64,000 nt of DNA from Opisthocomus hoazin (lineage: Eukaryota > Chordata > Aves > Opisthocomiformes > Opisthocomidae), in contig NC_134414.1 in NCBI RefSeq assembly GCF_030867145.1, positions 21,284,518 to 21,348,517 on the forward strand, given 5' to 3'. Shown piece after piece: positions 39,372-52,400 of this stretch. How positions within the stretch are numbered: the first letter of the stretch is position 1; each line of letters starts with the position of its first letter. Both the position numbers and the translations under genes were made by a program. Below the pieces are notes generated by a model. The model searched no databases. It was not told the origin of the DNA and saw only the letters and a program-made list of their open reading frames with translations.

Positions 39372-40196
39372 CAAACCTTTCTGCAGAAACGTGCCCCATT
39401 TCAGTGAGAAATTCACTGAGAAGTGAACTTCAATTCAAAACCTTTCGCTGTCTCATCCAGGTAAAACCCCAGTCCCTTCTTACTGAACAGAGCAAGGGCC
39501 TGACTTTGTCTCCTCCACCTAGTGGGACTGCACCAAGCAACAGGGCACCGAAAGAGAAAAAGAAGGGATTATAAAAACACATATTCAAACTTCCCTTACT
39601 AGCAAAATTCAAAATAAAATACTTGTAGCAGCCCCAGCTGCGACAGGGAGTGCAGCACTATAAAGAGACGATCACTTGGGTGGAATGTAAGGAGCAAATC
39701 CTCCAGCGGAGGAGTAAGTCCATCAGCACATGGAAGGTGTGTGTACGTACGTACTACGGCTTGCAGAACTAGATCCTGTGAGAAGCTGAGTGGTTTTTGC
39801 AAGATGCTACTTGAGGGTACCCGGAACTGAGGTGTGGGAACCATGAAGCCTCCAGATAGCATCTTGCAGATTTAAGTCCCTAATACAGTATAAAACACAT
39901 TTACTCCAGTTAGTGACCTGGGAGCTTGCTTTGGCTTAGTTTTTCCCCTGAAGCATTTGCTGTTAAATTAATTAAGCATTTAAAAATAACAGTCTCTCAC
40001 TTTCCAGAGACTTCACATAAATACTACTCTGTCTTCTTCTAAGGACCAGATTTTCTGCAAGGATAAATCAATACAGTTTCACTGGCCGAGGATCTGGCCT
40101 TAAAAGTCTATATAGTGCATTAAAACCAGCGCAGCATGACGTATGCCTTGGCAGGAGAACAATTCTCCACATTAATATTTGAGAGAAATTTGGCAG

Positions 40197-40215
40197 AAAA
40201 AAAAAAAAAAAAAAA
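40197..40215 (-). repeat. Oligo-U tract in the SLC35F2 3' UTR
   Basis: A run of 19 A on the plus strand reads as U19 in the SLC35F2 messenger, only 28 nt after the stop codon. It is a simple homopolymer, probably variable in length. A role as a binding site for U-rich-RNA proteins is possible but not shown. Confidence 0.7.
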
Positions 40216-40242
40216 GATCAATTTTGAAATGCTGCCATTTCT

Positions 40243-40461
40243 TTAATCAGTGCTGACCACCACAGTTTCTCCTCTTGTGAACTGTACGGTTACGGCTGGA
40301 GTTTCACTGTCGTTCTCCTCAAGCTTCAGTGCAGCGTTGTCCAAGCCAGAGCTGCTGGGCTGTGGCAAGGCGGTGGGTTCTGCAGTCCGAGTCGGAGTGG
40401 AGCAATACAAGATGAAGCCCACCATGATGATAACGAAGGACAGGATATAAAGACCTGAAAA
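40243..40461 (-). CDS. SLC35F2: SLC35F2 coding exon 8 with stop (residues 316-387)
   Basis: The acceptor is TTCCTCTGCCAG|TTTTCAGG. The exon begins [20 protein letters not shown], the last membrane helix, followed by STPTRTAEP and a hydrophilic cytosolic tail that includes the conserved [11 protein letters not shown]. It stops with TAA at 40245-40243. The extreme C-terminus after KLEEN ([10 protein letters not shown] and on to VVVSTD) is longer than, and unlike, the human end, accounting for much of the 13-residue size difference. Confidence 0.95.
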   Translation of the reverse strand, partial: FSGLYILSFVIIMVGFILYCSTPTRTAEPTALPQPSSSGLDNAALKLEENDSETPAVTVQFTRGETVVVSTD

Positions 40462-43400
40462 CTGGCAGAGGAAAGAAAGAAATGCATTAAGTCTTATCTG
40501 ATGTGAAAACATGTCAGCACTGCCTTGCTTTAAGAATGTGAAAGCCACCCTTCCTTTTTAAAAATATTTTAATGAGGATTATCACCACGATCTGTATTCA
40601 GGTCTGAAAAATCAAAAGTCAACAGTTCCATCCACTGATAGCCTCAAGCTGCTGGCTGGTTTTCTCTCCATCTCATCCTCCACACTGTTGGACAGGGAGT
40701 CTCCTTCATATACACACAAGCACCTCGACAGAGGGAACAAATGGCTGCAAACATGGTGATACTGAAGGACAGTTGTTTACACACGTGAATGCTGTAACAC
40801 TGCACCCCTAAAAGAATTTTGCTTCAGCACAGCCAAATACTCCAGGTCCTGGCAAGAGGTGAATCTCGCCATGCTACTGCATTCACCAGAGCAGCTGGTT
40901 CTCTGCACAGCTCTCTTAACCAGCTGCAGGGATAGATACGTATTATGAGACTGGGGTTCCTTTCAGGAGATCGACATTTGTGCTCTCTGTTAAGAGCGAC
41001 GTGAGGTAAGAGTCTGAACTACGGAGGTACATCAGGCGTTTGGTTCACTACCATTCACTTGCCTGCTTGAAGTCCAACTATTGCCGAGATTCATCCACCT
41101 TGACAGAACAGGAAATGCTTATTCATAACACCAGATTCAAGAATACAAAGTGTTCAAGTTATCCACAGCCAGGAATGCATTTCAGCAGATTTGCTGAAGT
41201 CCACCATATTGCCTTGGCCAAACCACACTGATTAAACAGTAGGGTGAAGGACACAGCACATCCTGCATCCCACTGTCAATAATTCCCTAAGCTCCTTAGC
41301 TTCCTTAGACATACTTGACAAATATCTTCTAGTTTACCAAGCAGCAGAGCTGGAAGAAATGAATGGTAGGACCTGGACGGAGGACTGTGATCCAAAAAAG
41401 ACTGAGGCATCTACGATTCAGGCACTGCAATTCCTAGCTGGTAGTCACTTTGCTCAGAAACCCTTGGACAGTACCATGCAAAAGGCAAAGCAGACTGAAA
41501 CACGGTGGCCTTGTGATAGGTGCCCTCCCTCCTCACCTGGCTGGCTGTGTGCCTGGAGGAGCTTGGACTCCAGCGTTCTCCCTGCGCAGGAGCAAGCACC
41601 AAGCTCTGTAGATCTCCTGCTGGAGGCAGCAGCAGCATCCGTGGCCCATTCCCATCGAAGGGGCAGAGCTTGGGTCTGTATCAAGGCGCCTGCACAATTT
41701 CCCCAGAGTGCAGCCGAAGGCCGTGAGTGAACATGTGCTTGCATGGAAGGACACATGGCTGGCAAGCGAGACGGGGCGGCCACAGTAACTGCCAGACCCC
41801 CCTCGCAGTGCGTACAAGGCAGTAGGAGTCTCTGCTCCTGCTCAGAATTAACCCCTCCATGAGCGGACACGCTCACCAAGCCAGGGTGCCAAGGCTGTGG
41901 CAGCACAGCTGTGTTTCAAGGCTTGCCTACACCTCTGCAGCTCTTGGCACAGGGAAACCTTGACCATGCTGCTCCAACAGGCCTACGCTCTTTTTTTTTT
42001 TTTCTTCTCCTTTCTTTCGTTTTTGGGGAGGCATCAGTGGTCTTTTCCTGGTTTTTTTTCTTCTTGTTTTTTTGTTTGTTTGTTTTTTTGGGTGGTGTGG
42101 GTTTTTTTTTTTTCATTTGAAATACTGCAGCAACTTCATTGCTTCAGACACTGACTTCAGTCGTACCTGTGCAGCTTATATCCCCATGCGAACTCTCAAG
42201 CCTGAAGACTACTTTCAGTGCTGCTGGAGGACTGTAACTCCACCTAGTGTCTGTGTTTGCAGTGTACACCCTTCCATAGGAGTTCATACAACGAAAACAT
42301 TTGAAGACTGTTTTTTAATATCTCCTGAAGCATTACAGGTACCTATAAAATGAGCTCATTAGGAACAGACAAGCACAGCAAAAATTCATTATGGAGTAAA
42401 AGAAAAAAAAAAACTCATCAAAACAGGTGTGCAGAATACATGTTCCTGTGTGCAGCGTGCTTTTTAATCCAGGAAACGTCCTGCCTGGTTTCTTTGCCCC
42501 ATAGGTAAAGAAACTATAGTGTTAGCTTGGCAATAAGATTTTTCTACTGCTCAGTGTCATGTTAAAAGCCATGTCAAAATCAGGTGCTTGCAGTTTTTGG
42601 TTCCTAACCTATCTCAGATCCTCTGATTACTAAAGAGGTGCCATTATTACTGCTCCTCTTTTTGCTACTTCATTGTTTCTAACCACAGGTGCAAGTTCCT
42701 ATTTTAATAAATATCTGAAATTCTTTCATAATACAACCTCAAAGTCTTCTCTAATTCATTTTTCCTTTTCACTATCGGAATACCTCACAGTTAGTAATTA
42801 TGGGATGATCTGCTCCCAGGAAACCTCTCCCCACAATAAGCTAAAAATCCTGAAAAGTCAAAGTTTATTACATCCCTTCCAAAGCTTTTGCTTACTTCTT
42901 CCTCCTTACTATTATGAACACAAATTTACAATCACTTCTTTAGTTCAGCCATCTGGGTGCCAAAATACATGCTTGACAGTTACTTTGAAAGGATTTTTTT
43001 AATTATTGGAACGTAAGTATGGTTCTATTTCTGCATTCATTTCTAATGGATGCTTTGTAGCTTGGAGCAAATTTTGGAACCCAGAACAGGGAGGAAAGCT
43101 GAGCTAAGAGACTCTTGAAAAGGAAAATCTAGCTGTAGTCAGATCCTACCATTACCAGACCTCTGTGCTGTAAAATAAATTGGCCTTAATTTTCAGAAAC
43201 AAATCTGACATAAAAGCTTCTGGCTCTCCATAATGCTGAAGAAAAAGCAATCACATGGAATAATACAAATTAAGTCCTTAAGCAAAGTTCACAAGCTTCT
43301 CACTAGAGCCCTAACTCAATTACTCCAATTGCTGTAACGAGCTAAGTTCCCACAAATGATTCTGGATGAAAAGCGTAGGGCGGAATGAAAATTTTTCAGG

Positions 43401-46400
43401 CCTGTCTTTTAGCTTGAATAGACACTAACAAAAATATTTCAGAGAGCAAGAAAACTAACGACGTTTTGGCTAGTGTACAGAGTAATATATTTATCTGCAT
43501 CTTTTTCAATTCCTTTAGTCTCTCCTTAGCAGTAGCACTGAGAGCTTGATTCTTATCCCAAGATTTTGGTAATGAACAGACCAAATTTCTAAAAAGATAT
43601 TGATTTCTCGAAATCAAGCCAAACTGCTCCTCTCTCTTTGGAGACCTGGAGAGATGAACCAAATCTAACACAGTTCCACATAGGACTTACAGCAAGAACT
43701 CTACCATTTGAGCACCTCGGGAAGTTACAAACTATCTCTTAACATTAATGTTGACATATTCCATCAAGTGTGAAATTGTTTGAAAATCACTGTCTGCCTA
43801 ACGGTGTGATGCTATCTAATTAACTAAGCATGACTCCTTCTGACTGACATCTGCCAACGATGAACTATTCAAGCTGTAGAAATGTACAAGTGCAAATGAC
43901 TGTTCAGGGGCTTTTAAGAACATTAGGCTTTATTTATAGCTTTGGAGTAAAAACATAACTGAAATGATAGCGAAAGACTGAAGGTACTTACCTTATAGAA
44001 AAAGAGGAAAAGCCCGAAGAACAGACTGTAGAGATCCGCAGTCAGAATACCCAGATTGACCGAGGTTGCGCTGGTAACTTTAATCACGACTGGCATGAAG
44101 CTATACAGCCCAAACATGCACAGGGCAAAGACTGTGAACAGTAATGCTGTAAAACAAGGTGACAATTTACTCCCACGGCATGGAATAATGATTTTAAAGA
44201 ACACTGATGTTCTTTAGATGCTTTAAAAATATGCATTTTTATCTTCTAGGATAAGGTCTCCTAAAAGATATGGGAATGTAAATTTAAGAAAAACATGATA
44301 GAAATATTACTTTTCCAAGACTACCCTGTATTGCAAAAATTACCTTATCTATTCAAGAAAGTTCTCGTTCCTTCCTAGTTAATGTAAGAGCTGGCTGAAG
44401 AAATTTAGAGCCACATTACTTAATATCGTACAGTTCTGTTGAGGTCAAAATGTGTCACAAAATCCATTTTTCCAGTATGTCATTTAGGAAGGACAACAGA
44501 AAAATGTTGTTGTGGTGTTCCAACACCAAACACGTCTGTAATTAAACAGGTTTAATTTTTACTTATTTCAATTTATTTTGAAAAATTATTTCATGTTATA
44601 TGTAAAATGTAAAACCTGCGCTCAAAGATTTTAATGTTCAGTCCTGCAAATCTTATCTCCTTGCTGAGCTGCAAAGTTTGCAGAAAATAAACTGGTGACA
44701 ATATAATATGAATGCTGCTTAATATCCACAGAAAGAAAATTAAAACCCAAACATTCAAAGTCTAAATGATTCTCTTTTCCAGTGTTCTGTAAAAATGCAC
44801 ATCATGTGTCATACACATACCAATTTTCCAGTTCCATTGAATTCTCATTATCTCCCTATGTTCCACAATGGCTCTAGAGTTAGAGAAAAGATATAACAGA
44901 GTAAAAAAGAAAAAAAAAATCACATTCAAATAGAGAATTTAATTACCAAAATATGTATGAAATATTTTGATTTATAATCCCTTAATTTTTTGTTTGAAAT
45001 ATTATTGAATGACACTAACTCCAACATCTAACAAGCATGAAAATAAGACTTGAAAATTAAAGTGCCTGAAAGTCAAGAGCACTTTTATTTAATTCTTATG
45101 CCTTCTTCCCAGGCTTTTTCATCCTTCAGAGATTCAGTTGTATTTGATACACCATTTGAGCGAATTATTAACTATAATGATGAGAAATGAGGAACATAAA
45201 ATTCATTAGACAGTCTTAAGTGCATGTGGTCTGTTACTCTAACGTGATTATTTGTAAGAGTATTCACGGCTTCATTTTAAACTGAAGTTTAACATGGAAG
45301 ACCTCCCGCTAAAAATTATATCCTAAACTTTTCCACAGAGAAAATCCATTAAGAAATACATTCCTGTGACCAGCCCTCAGCATACTGAGTGTCCTCATGA
45401 AGATCAAAAAAATCAAAACCACAGCCAAGTATCGTACATGTTCAATTGTAGGATTTCAGCTTTAGAATTGCTGTAATAAGAGTAGTGCAAATAAAAAGGA
45501 TATAAAACAGATGCTGATCAGCAACAAAAATAAAATTCAAGTGTGGAAGGACCCCAATACAGGCCAAATGCAGACATAACAAAGAATTAATTTAATAACA
45601 ACAACATAATTTCATGGTAGACAAGTGATCATCTGTAGAATATTCGTAATTAGTTTTAAAATAAATATTAGATCCTTACAGCTGTAGACCGCTGATAATA
45701 GTCCCAAACAAGCCCACCATTCCTAGAAACTCCACTCTGCTCAGATTTTTCACAATGTATTCCTCACTCACATTAGAAATGGCATACAAAGAAGCACCAA
45801 GAAGCACTAAGACATCTCCAATCACCACGTCACTACCTGTACAGAAATATTAATCCACAATAAGGGTAATGCTGCAAACACTTTTGAACTTTCCTTAAAA
45901 AGACAAGCAAATTTATCTCTAACATCTCTATTCTCCTAGCACCTTCCAGGGTAAGGGGAAAGGGTAAGGGGAAAGGAACTATCTCGTGTGTGTGCAGATG
46001 CGTGGCTCGGTGTCTGAGCACAGACTCTGCTACCTGCTTGCCTCGCCCTACTCTGTCTGGAATGAGCTAAACCCAGCATTTAAATCTCATCTGGATCAAG
46101 CCACTGCTGTATAGCCTGGTCCAACTCTGCTTCTGCTGACCTTAGGCACTGTAGGGACCTCAGAAAATTCCCGGGTAGAGATGCTCTCCACCTTTATGAA
46201 TATTGCCCCTGCTTTTGCAGTAAGGCCTGATTCAAGTCTTGCTAAAATCAGCCTATTGATTTCAGCGGGACCTGGACTCAGCTTCAGGTTTACGACAGGT
46301 CTTAAGTGGGCATTGCAGATGGGAGGCATCATGTGTCCGGCTGCAATTTATTTATACTGTGCAAATGGGACTCCCTGTGATAGAATCACTCATCCAGTAA

Positions 46401-49400
46401 ATCCTGTTGTGCATCAGCTAAATAGCAAGAGGATCACTGTTGTTTAAATCCTTGAATCGATTTAAAATTTCCTTCCCTAAGCCAGTTGGCAATCACTAAG
46501 AAAACATGTCTGAAATATAAGGGTAAGCAGTAGTAAGGATACCCAGGTCAGCAAATAAAGCACAACTGTCTTAAAAGTCTCAGGGAAAGCAGATTTTTCC
46601 CCCTCAGGACTGAGGTACCACATAGCATTAAAGCTAAGCCTCAGTTTGTCTAGATGTCTTACCTACAGTGAGGCCCCAAAATAATGCCAGACAGGCTTAT
46701 CTCTGCTGCCCAATGAAGGCAATGCCCCGTCCCTCTCCTCCTGAAATTTACCTTGCCTTGTACCCACTGGCTCTGGAAATTCAAAATTCTTTTCCAAAAT
46801 CAGATCACTACAATATGGGTTGATTTAGGCATCTGTGGCAGAGAAGACAAGACCTGCCCTCATCTGCACCCAGCTGGACACTGGTGCCCGGAGCCCAGCC
46901 TCCCTCCCAGAGGTCCCCAGCACCCTGCCCATGTCTCCTCTTGCTCTCCCGGGCTAAGCCCCTGCTTTCCAGGCTGTGACCTGTGGGCCTTAGGGATACG
47001 TGGAGTATTTCTGCTGGGTCTGCCAAAGGTAACTCGGAGAAGCCAGCCTCCTTTTCAGTAACTTTTGATTTGCTATCTATGCTTATAGAAAACTGCAAAT
47101 TGGAGAAGTCTGGCTGGTAGCAGGCTGACACAGTGTAAGCGCAGCAAGATTTGCAGGGAGAGGTAGCATCTTTTATCAGAGAATCACATGATCAGTAAAA
47201 GCGAACAAGCTTTCAAGAATGAGGCCTTTCCTCAGGTCTGATGAACAGCAGCAACATTTAAGCTTAACACAAGTGTTTCTCTTTTAAGGTGGAAGAAATA
47301 ATCCGAACCTACAAGTAAAGAAATTCCACAGCTCTCTATAAACAGCATCTCCTCAGCCACTATCTTCTTGGACAAGAAATACAAATAGCAGCGTGTCTTC
47401 TCCTCTTCTCTTTTAAAATGAAACTGTATCCACTCCCCCTGCATTTGCTCCTCTTTCTCCTTTCTAAGTTAGCCCACCATGGGAACCGTCTCTCCACTCT
47501 TCCCCCCGCGACAGAGGACTCCTTACCTTCGCTGTCCTGCCTCCCTGCCAGAATGTCTGCACCCACCATTGTTCCTACACCCAGCAAACAGACGGCAACA
47601 GCAAGAAAATGGATCAGCCTGTATCTTGCCCGGAGAATGAACCACGACAGAGCCATCAGCACAGGAATTCCGAAACAGTCCAGCAGCTGTGTGTGCAGAG
47701 AAATGGTTTGAATTAGAAACCCACCCTGAATCTGGATTGTACTGTCCTGAAAGCAAATGATTTTACTTGCCATCGCTACCACGTTAATGAAAGCCACAAA
47801 ACAACCCCAATGGATTCAAAGAAGGGTCAGACCCACATTTTTGCCATGAAAAGCATTTTGCAAGTGAAGGAGGAGTGGGGGCAGGGGGTCCACTCTTTCC
47901 TGGTAGGAAGGCACTGATCTAGAAACTCTTCTAATGACGTATTTGATCAACCTTTGCAGCTTCACAAAGGACAGCGGATGTGGTTCTGAAACCACACTGC
48001 TCCCCACGACACCAAGACAAGGAGGTGGCTCACTGACATTTCCTTTTCTCCCCACCAGGTTGTGTCTAGCTCGTCTTTTCACTCCTCCTCAAATCTGTAA
48101 TTAGAACTTAGACTTCCATGCACACAAAGTAAAAATCTGGAATATTAAAGGATACAACTGACCTGAGTCTACATCAAAGTGACTAGGGCAAGAATCTGAC
48201 CCTGTAGTTCTGTTTTTGAGGTTTTTTTCCCCCCAAGTGGATCCTACTGAAAAGAAATGGGTACATAACCTGGAAGCCATGTACAAAGAACAACTTTCCT
48301 AAAGCCACCCTCCCAATCTTCCAGCTTCCCACAAAATCACATTAAATCCACCAACACATTTTCATTACTCTCAGTTAGTCAGAAGTAGGTAACCGACTCC
48401 GTAATTCACCCATGTCCCAGCAGCAGAGACACACGAGGCAGCAGCTTTGAAGCACTTCAGATGTGTTTGCAGGCACCGCCCGGACAGACTGAGCAGCTAT
48501 GGTTTAAGGATGTCTGTGCTCCACAACAAGCTGCAAGCACCGACTTCTCTTTCCTTTCTTCATCATTCCCTATCTTTTTGTTCCTAAAATCTTACACATC
48601 TTTGCCTTGCTGTAAGACCCACCCATCTTCTACCCATTCTCCCTTAATACAGAAAAACACTCAAGAGTTAGCTGTGTACTTAATACAGAAAAACACCTTG
48701 AAGGGTAAGATAGGCATAATGTCCCAAAATAACCAAATAATACGAAGAACATAGAGCTAATCATTATTGGTTTAATATTTAATTCAGTGAAATAGACTTT
48801 GTTTCTGAATTTGACTAGGGTAAAAAAAGGTGTATTTTCTTCTGACCTGCCTTTGTAGAGCGCCATGAAAACATTTAAGGCAACAGTCTACAGCAGAACA
48901 TACAGTCAACCTTCCAAAGACTGCTCAGGAATTACTCTTAATATTCAGCCCTTAAGACCTGGCCTCCTGAAGTCACTATGAAGTCCTAGGTCCAGGTCAG
49001 CAGGACCAGAGCACAACCATTACAAGCAAGACAAGAGCCCTTAGTCCTTAATGTTCATTGCCAACTTCTGCCTGCTGAAGCGCACCACCGCAGTCTTCTG
49101 CTGTGCTGGCTTCCATTACTCCAGCCATCATCCCCAGGGGTTTGAACCAAACTTGTAAGACTTTCATGATATGTCTGTTTTGACTTGTTCATAACTGCAC
49201 GTATTAAAGTCTTACCAGCACAGCACTCAGGGGACTTATTACGGACTAAATCCTAACTGGTGCTCTTTAATCCTTCCATCTATTTGTCTTTGCTCCTTGG
49301 GCTGCCTCCAGCTTGTCCAGTTTGAGGAGTCTGTGCAAAAGCACTTGCCTAGGCTGTATTATGAGACATCAGAACCCCACAAGTTCTAATGTGTCATACC

Positions 49401-52400
49401 ATGTATTTCAACGTATTTGCTCTGTCCTGAAAGTATCATGCTGTGAGTTTCTATCTAGTCACAGGCCTTCTTCTCTATCTAACCTTTTGTCTAGGATCAA
49501 AAAAACCTTCTAACGTTTCCTCCAAATGTGTCTGTTTTGACTAGTATCAAACAACAAGTATCATTTATCTGATTCTACAAAATACATTATTTAGCTCTCA
49601 TGACTGTTTTTCCACCTTTGGTCTGAACAAGTTCTCTCCTGAGTATGGAAATGTATTTGATCTCTCTGGTATGAAGTTGTAATCATAGAAACTAAGAAAT
49701 ATTACAAAAATCAGCAAGCAAAAATTTTAACCCCCTGGTAGCAGACATCTCTTCTATTAGTATAATACATAAACTTTCACTTCTCTGTTAATTGAGATTT
49801 TACCATGCAGCTTGCCAATCTCCAAGCAGTTTTTCAACCCAAACAGCAAGAGGGGAACAAAAATGCCCTTAAAAAAAATAAAATCTTAATTAAGATGCAA
49901 GGGAGCAGTAGATAACAAACCACGAGCTCTTTCAGTAATGCCGGAACTGCTCCATCCAGACCAACAACACACTGTAGTGCTACAGCATCCTGGTTAGAGG
50001 ACTTGCAGCCAGGACACCACACAGGCACCAGATGATGAAGAATACATGCTGGTAATCTGTTCCAGGGGACCATTACCCCATTTCCCTCAATTACAGACAG
50101 CAGAAATCTGATTTCCAACTACCTTGTCTTCCCTTCATCTGCTACGCTACAGAGCTCTTTGGTGGAAAATGCTCTCCTCTATGCAGGATAAAGATCAAAG
50201 AGGTGCAAAGCAGATGTAACATCACAATGAGTTGTGTCAATGGAACCATTTAAAAGAATAAAGTTTATTTATTCAGGTTTTATGACATTTACAGCAGCAC
50301 TGCAATACTGATCACCACTGCCAGCAGAGCTTTGGCAAACTCTCACCTTTTTCAGTTCTAGCCTGTATTTTTGCAAGGAAAAAAAAAAAACAGATAACCT
50401 GTTGATTGGATTTACAAATGTTTGGACTCAGGCCAGGCTTTAGCCACTCTGTTTATAGGAAGGTTTTAAAAGATAGGGTGAGTAAATTATTAAAAGATGT
50501 TTTAATAGATGGTTAATAAACGACCAGGGACTGCTGGAGGTCATGGGTTTGCTTATAATTGCCAGCTCCAGACACCTTTGAGAGCAAGAAAGCTCAACAG
50601 CTCATCCTGCTCACTTCCCCACATGGCTCCCTTCGGGCAGCCCCAGGGGCTCATCCTGCATCTTCTCTTGAGGTTAACGCTCTTCCATCAGCTGATATTC
50701 TGTCAACAGCTACCTATAAAGTACCTCCAACCTGAATTATCTATAGAGCAAATGCTAATTGTGCCTAAAACCACGCTGACAACATGAAACCACAGCTACA
50801 CTGCTTGGGTTTAGTTCTGAAATACGTGGTCACACGGCAGCAGAGTCAAGCCCTGCCAAAAGACAGAAGCACACTGGCAGCAAAAAGTGTCACTGGCATT
50901 GCCTCAGCCACAGCCGAACAGGAAGGGTTCAGTTGTGGAATGAAGTCTTATTCTTTATTTACGGAGTAACGAGAGCTGCCATCCCGATGTTATCTCCTTA
51001 AAAATCTCCCAACCCCTTCCGTGCAACGCTAGTATTTGATAGCTAAAGGGAAACCAGTTTTGCTTTTGTGCGTATGTCCGAGAAAATACATGGAAGTTCC
51101 TTGCTGAGCTAAGAAAACTTGTCTTTGAAGGTAGGTTTCCTGGGGCTGAGCTGGAGCTCTAGCCAGCCAGCATTTCAACAGCGACTCCCCTCTATACGGG
51201 AAGGTGCCATAGACTCCCACGTTGTTCTTATGCTCCCTGGGCATCCACTTGCAGCCAGTGCTGCAGACAGGCCATCACGCTGGGTACCCCAAACCACAGG
51301 TTCTGATGTAGCTGCAGAACTGCTTGCTACTGACAGATATCAAATGCCTTGCACTGAAGAAAGTCACAGCCTTTTTTTTTTTGTCCTGTATCTCATTTCT
51401 GGCAATAGTGAGAAACTGGTGATTTCAGAGAATGTGCAAGAAACCTTACGGCAACAGGCAGTTACAACAAATTAGCAATTACTGAACTGCCACTTAAAGA
51501 AGCATCAGTCTGAAGGTTACCACAGGGGTTAAAGGTTCAGCAAATGCTTGAGTTTGGCAATCAGACAGGACAGCCTACTGTATCTATTCTTTCTTAATTC
51601 CTATGAAAGAAATCATGGGAACTAGCTTTGCTACTTCTGAGAACTTCGATCAAAGTCCTGGCTTTTTCAGCTGTAAAGTATATGATCAAACAGTGTCTTA
51701 ATTATTAGCTTAACTTGATCTTGAGACTGAAACATGTCACTCTTAAAGCTTTGATTTCTTAGGCATTATCTGTAAGGAAATTAAAGGCCCAATGAGTCAC
51801 AACACGTAAGTGGAAATGTGACAGCAGTAATCCATCAGGCACACACTACTGGTATTTAAGTAGTGCAAGGAAAAGTTACTGCAGTTCTCTAAAGGGAACC
51901 CAGACCACAGGAGTTTACTACTTTACAGGTAATTCCTTTAAATATTAACCCTTGTTACTGTGACTCTGTAAAACACTGACACTTGAATGCCCCTTTCCAA
52001 CCAGCAGCCTACATGGTACATTATTTTTTTTATTTAGGTGACTGGGGCCACCACCCCAGCCACAGACCCACCGTTGCTAAAAGCAGGCGCAGGCTGGCAC
52101 AACCCTGGACACACTCTCCCACCGTGCTTCTGCACCAACCCCTCCCTCGCTCCAGCAGCAGCAGCTGTGGAGCCACACAGCGAACTACCTTGGGCCTGAC
52201 ACCGCTCGCCGGTAGTCCAGCGAAAGGCAGGGTTTACTCTGACCTTCGTCAGTGCCGAGCCAGTTCGCTCAGGGAATATGGCCATGGAAGCTCAGGAGCA
52301 TGCAGCTGGAGGCAGGAACTCTCCCAGCAGCTTATGTCTGTGTAGGGAGACAACAAAACCACGGCCTTAGCCCTCCTGTTCACAGAACCATTTCAGAACA

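Larger units (their letters stand above)
38535..40242. other. 3' UTR and 3' flank of SLC35F2
   Basis: The part from 40242 down to about 39100 is probably SLC35F2 3' UTR (minus strand), and the rest is 3' flank. It includes the U19 tract, a 14-base T run (39339-39352), three possible AATAAA signals and AT-rich sequence. The true end of the messenger is not fixed. Confidence 0.55.

Noticed and set aside
45949..45976. GGGTAAGGGG repeat as an interstitial telomere repeat
   Set aside because: The unit is 13 bp and not TTAGGG; only two copies are present.
47360..47526. Extension of SLC35F2 exon 4 past its donor site
   Set aside because: The frame stays open for 34 more codons, but similarity stops exactly at GAAG|GTAAGG, and exon 5 continues in the right phase.
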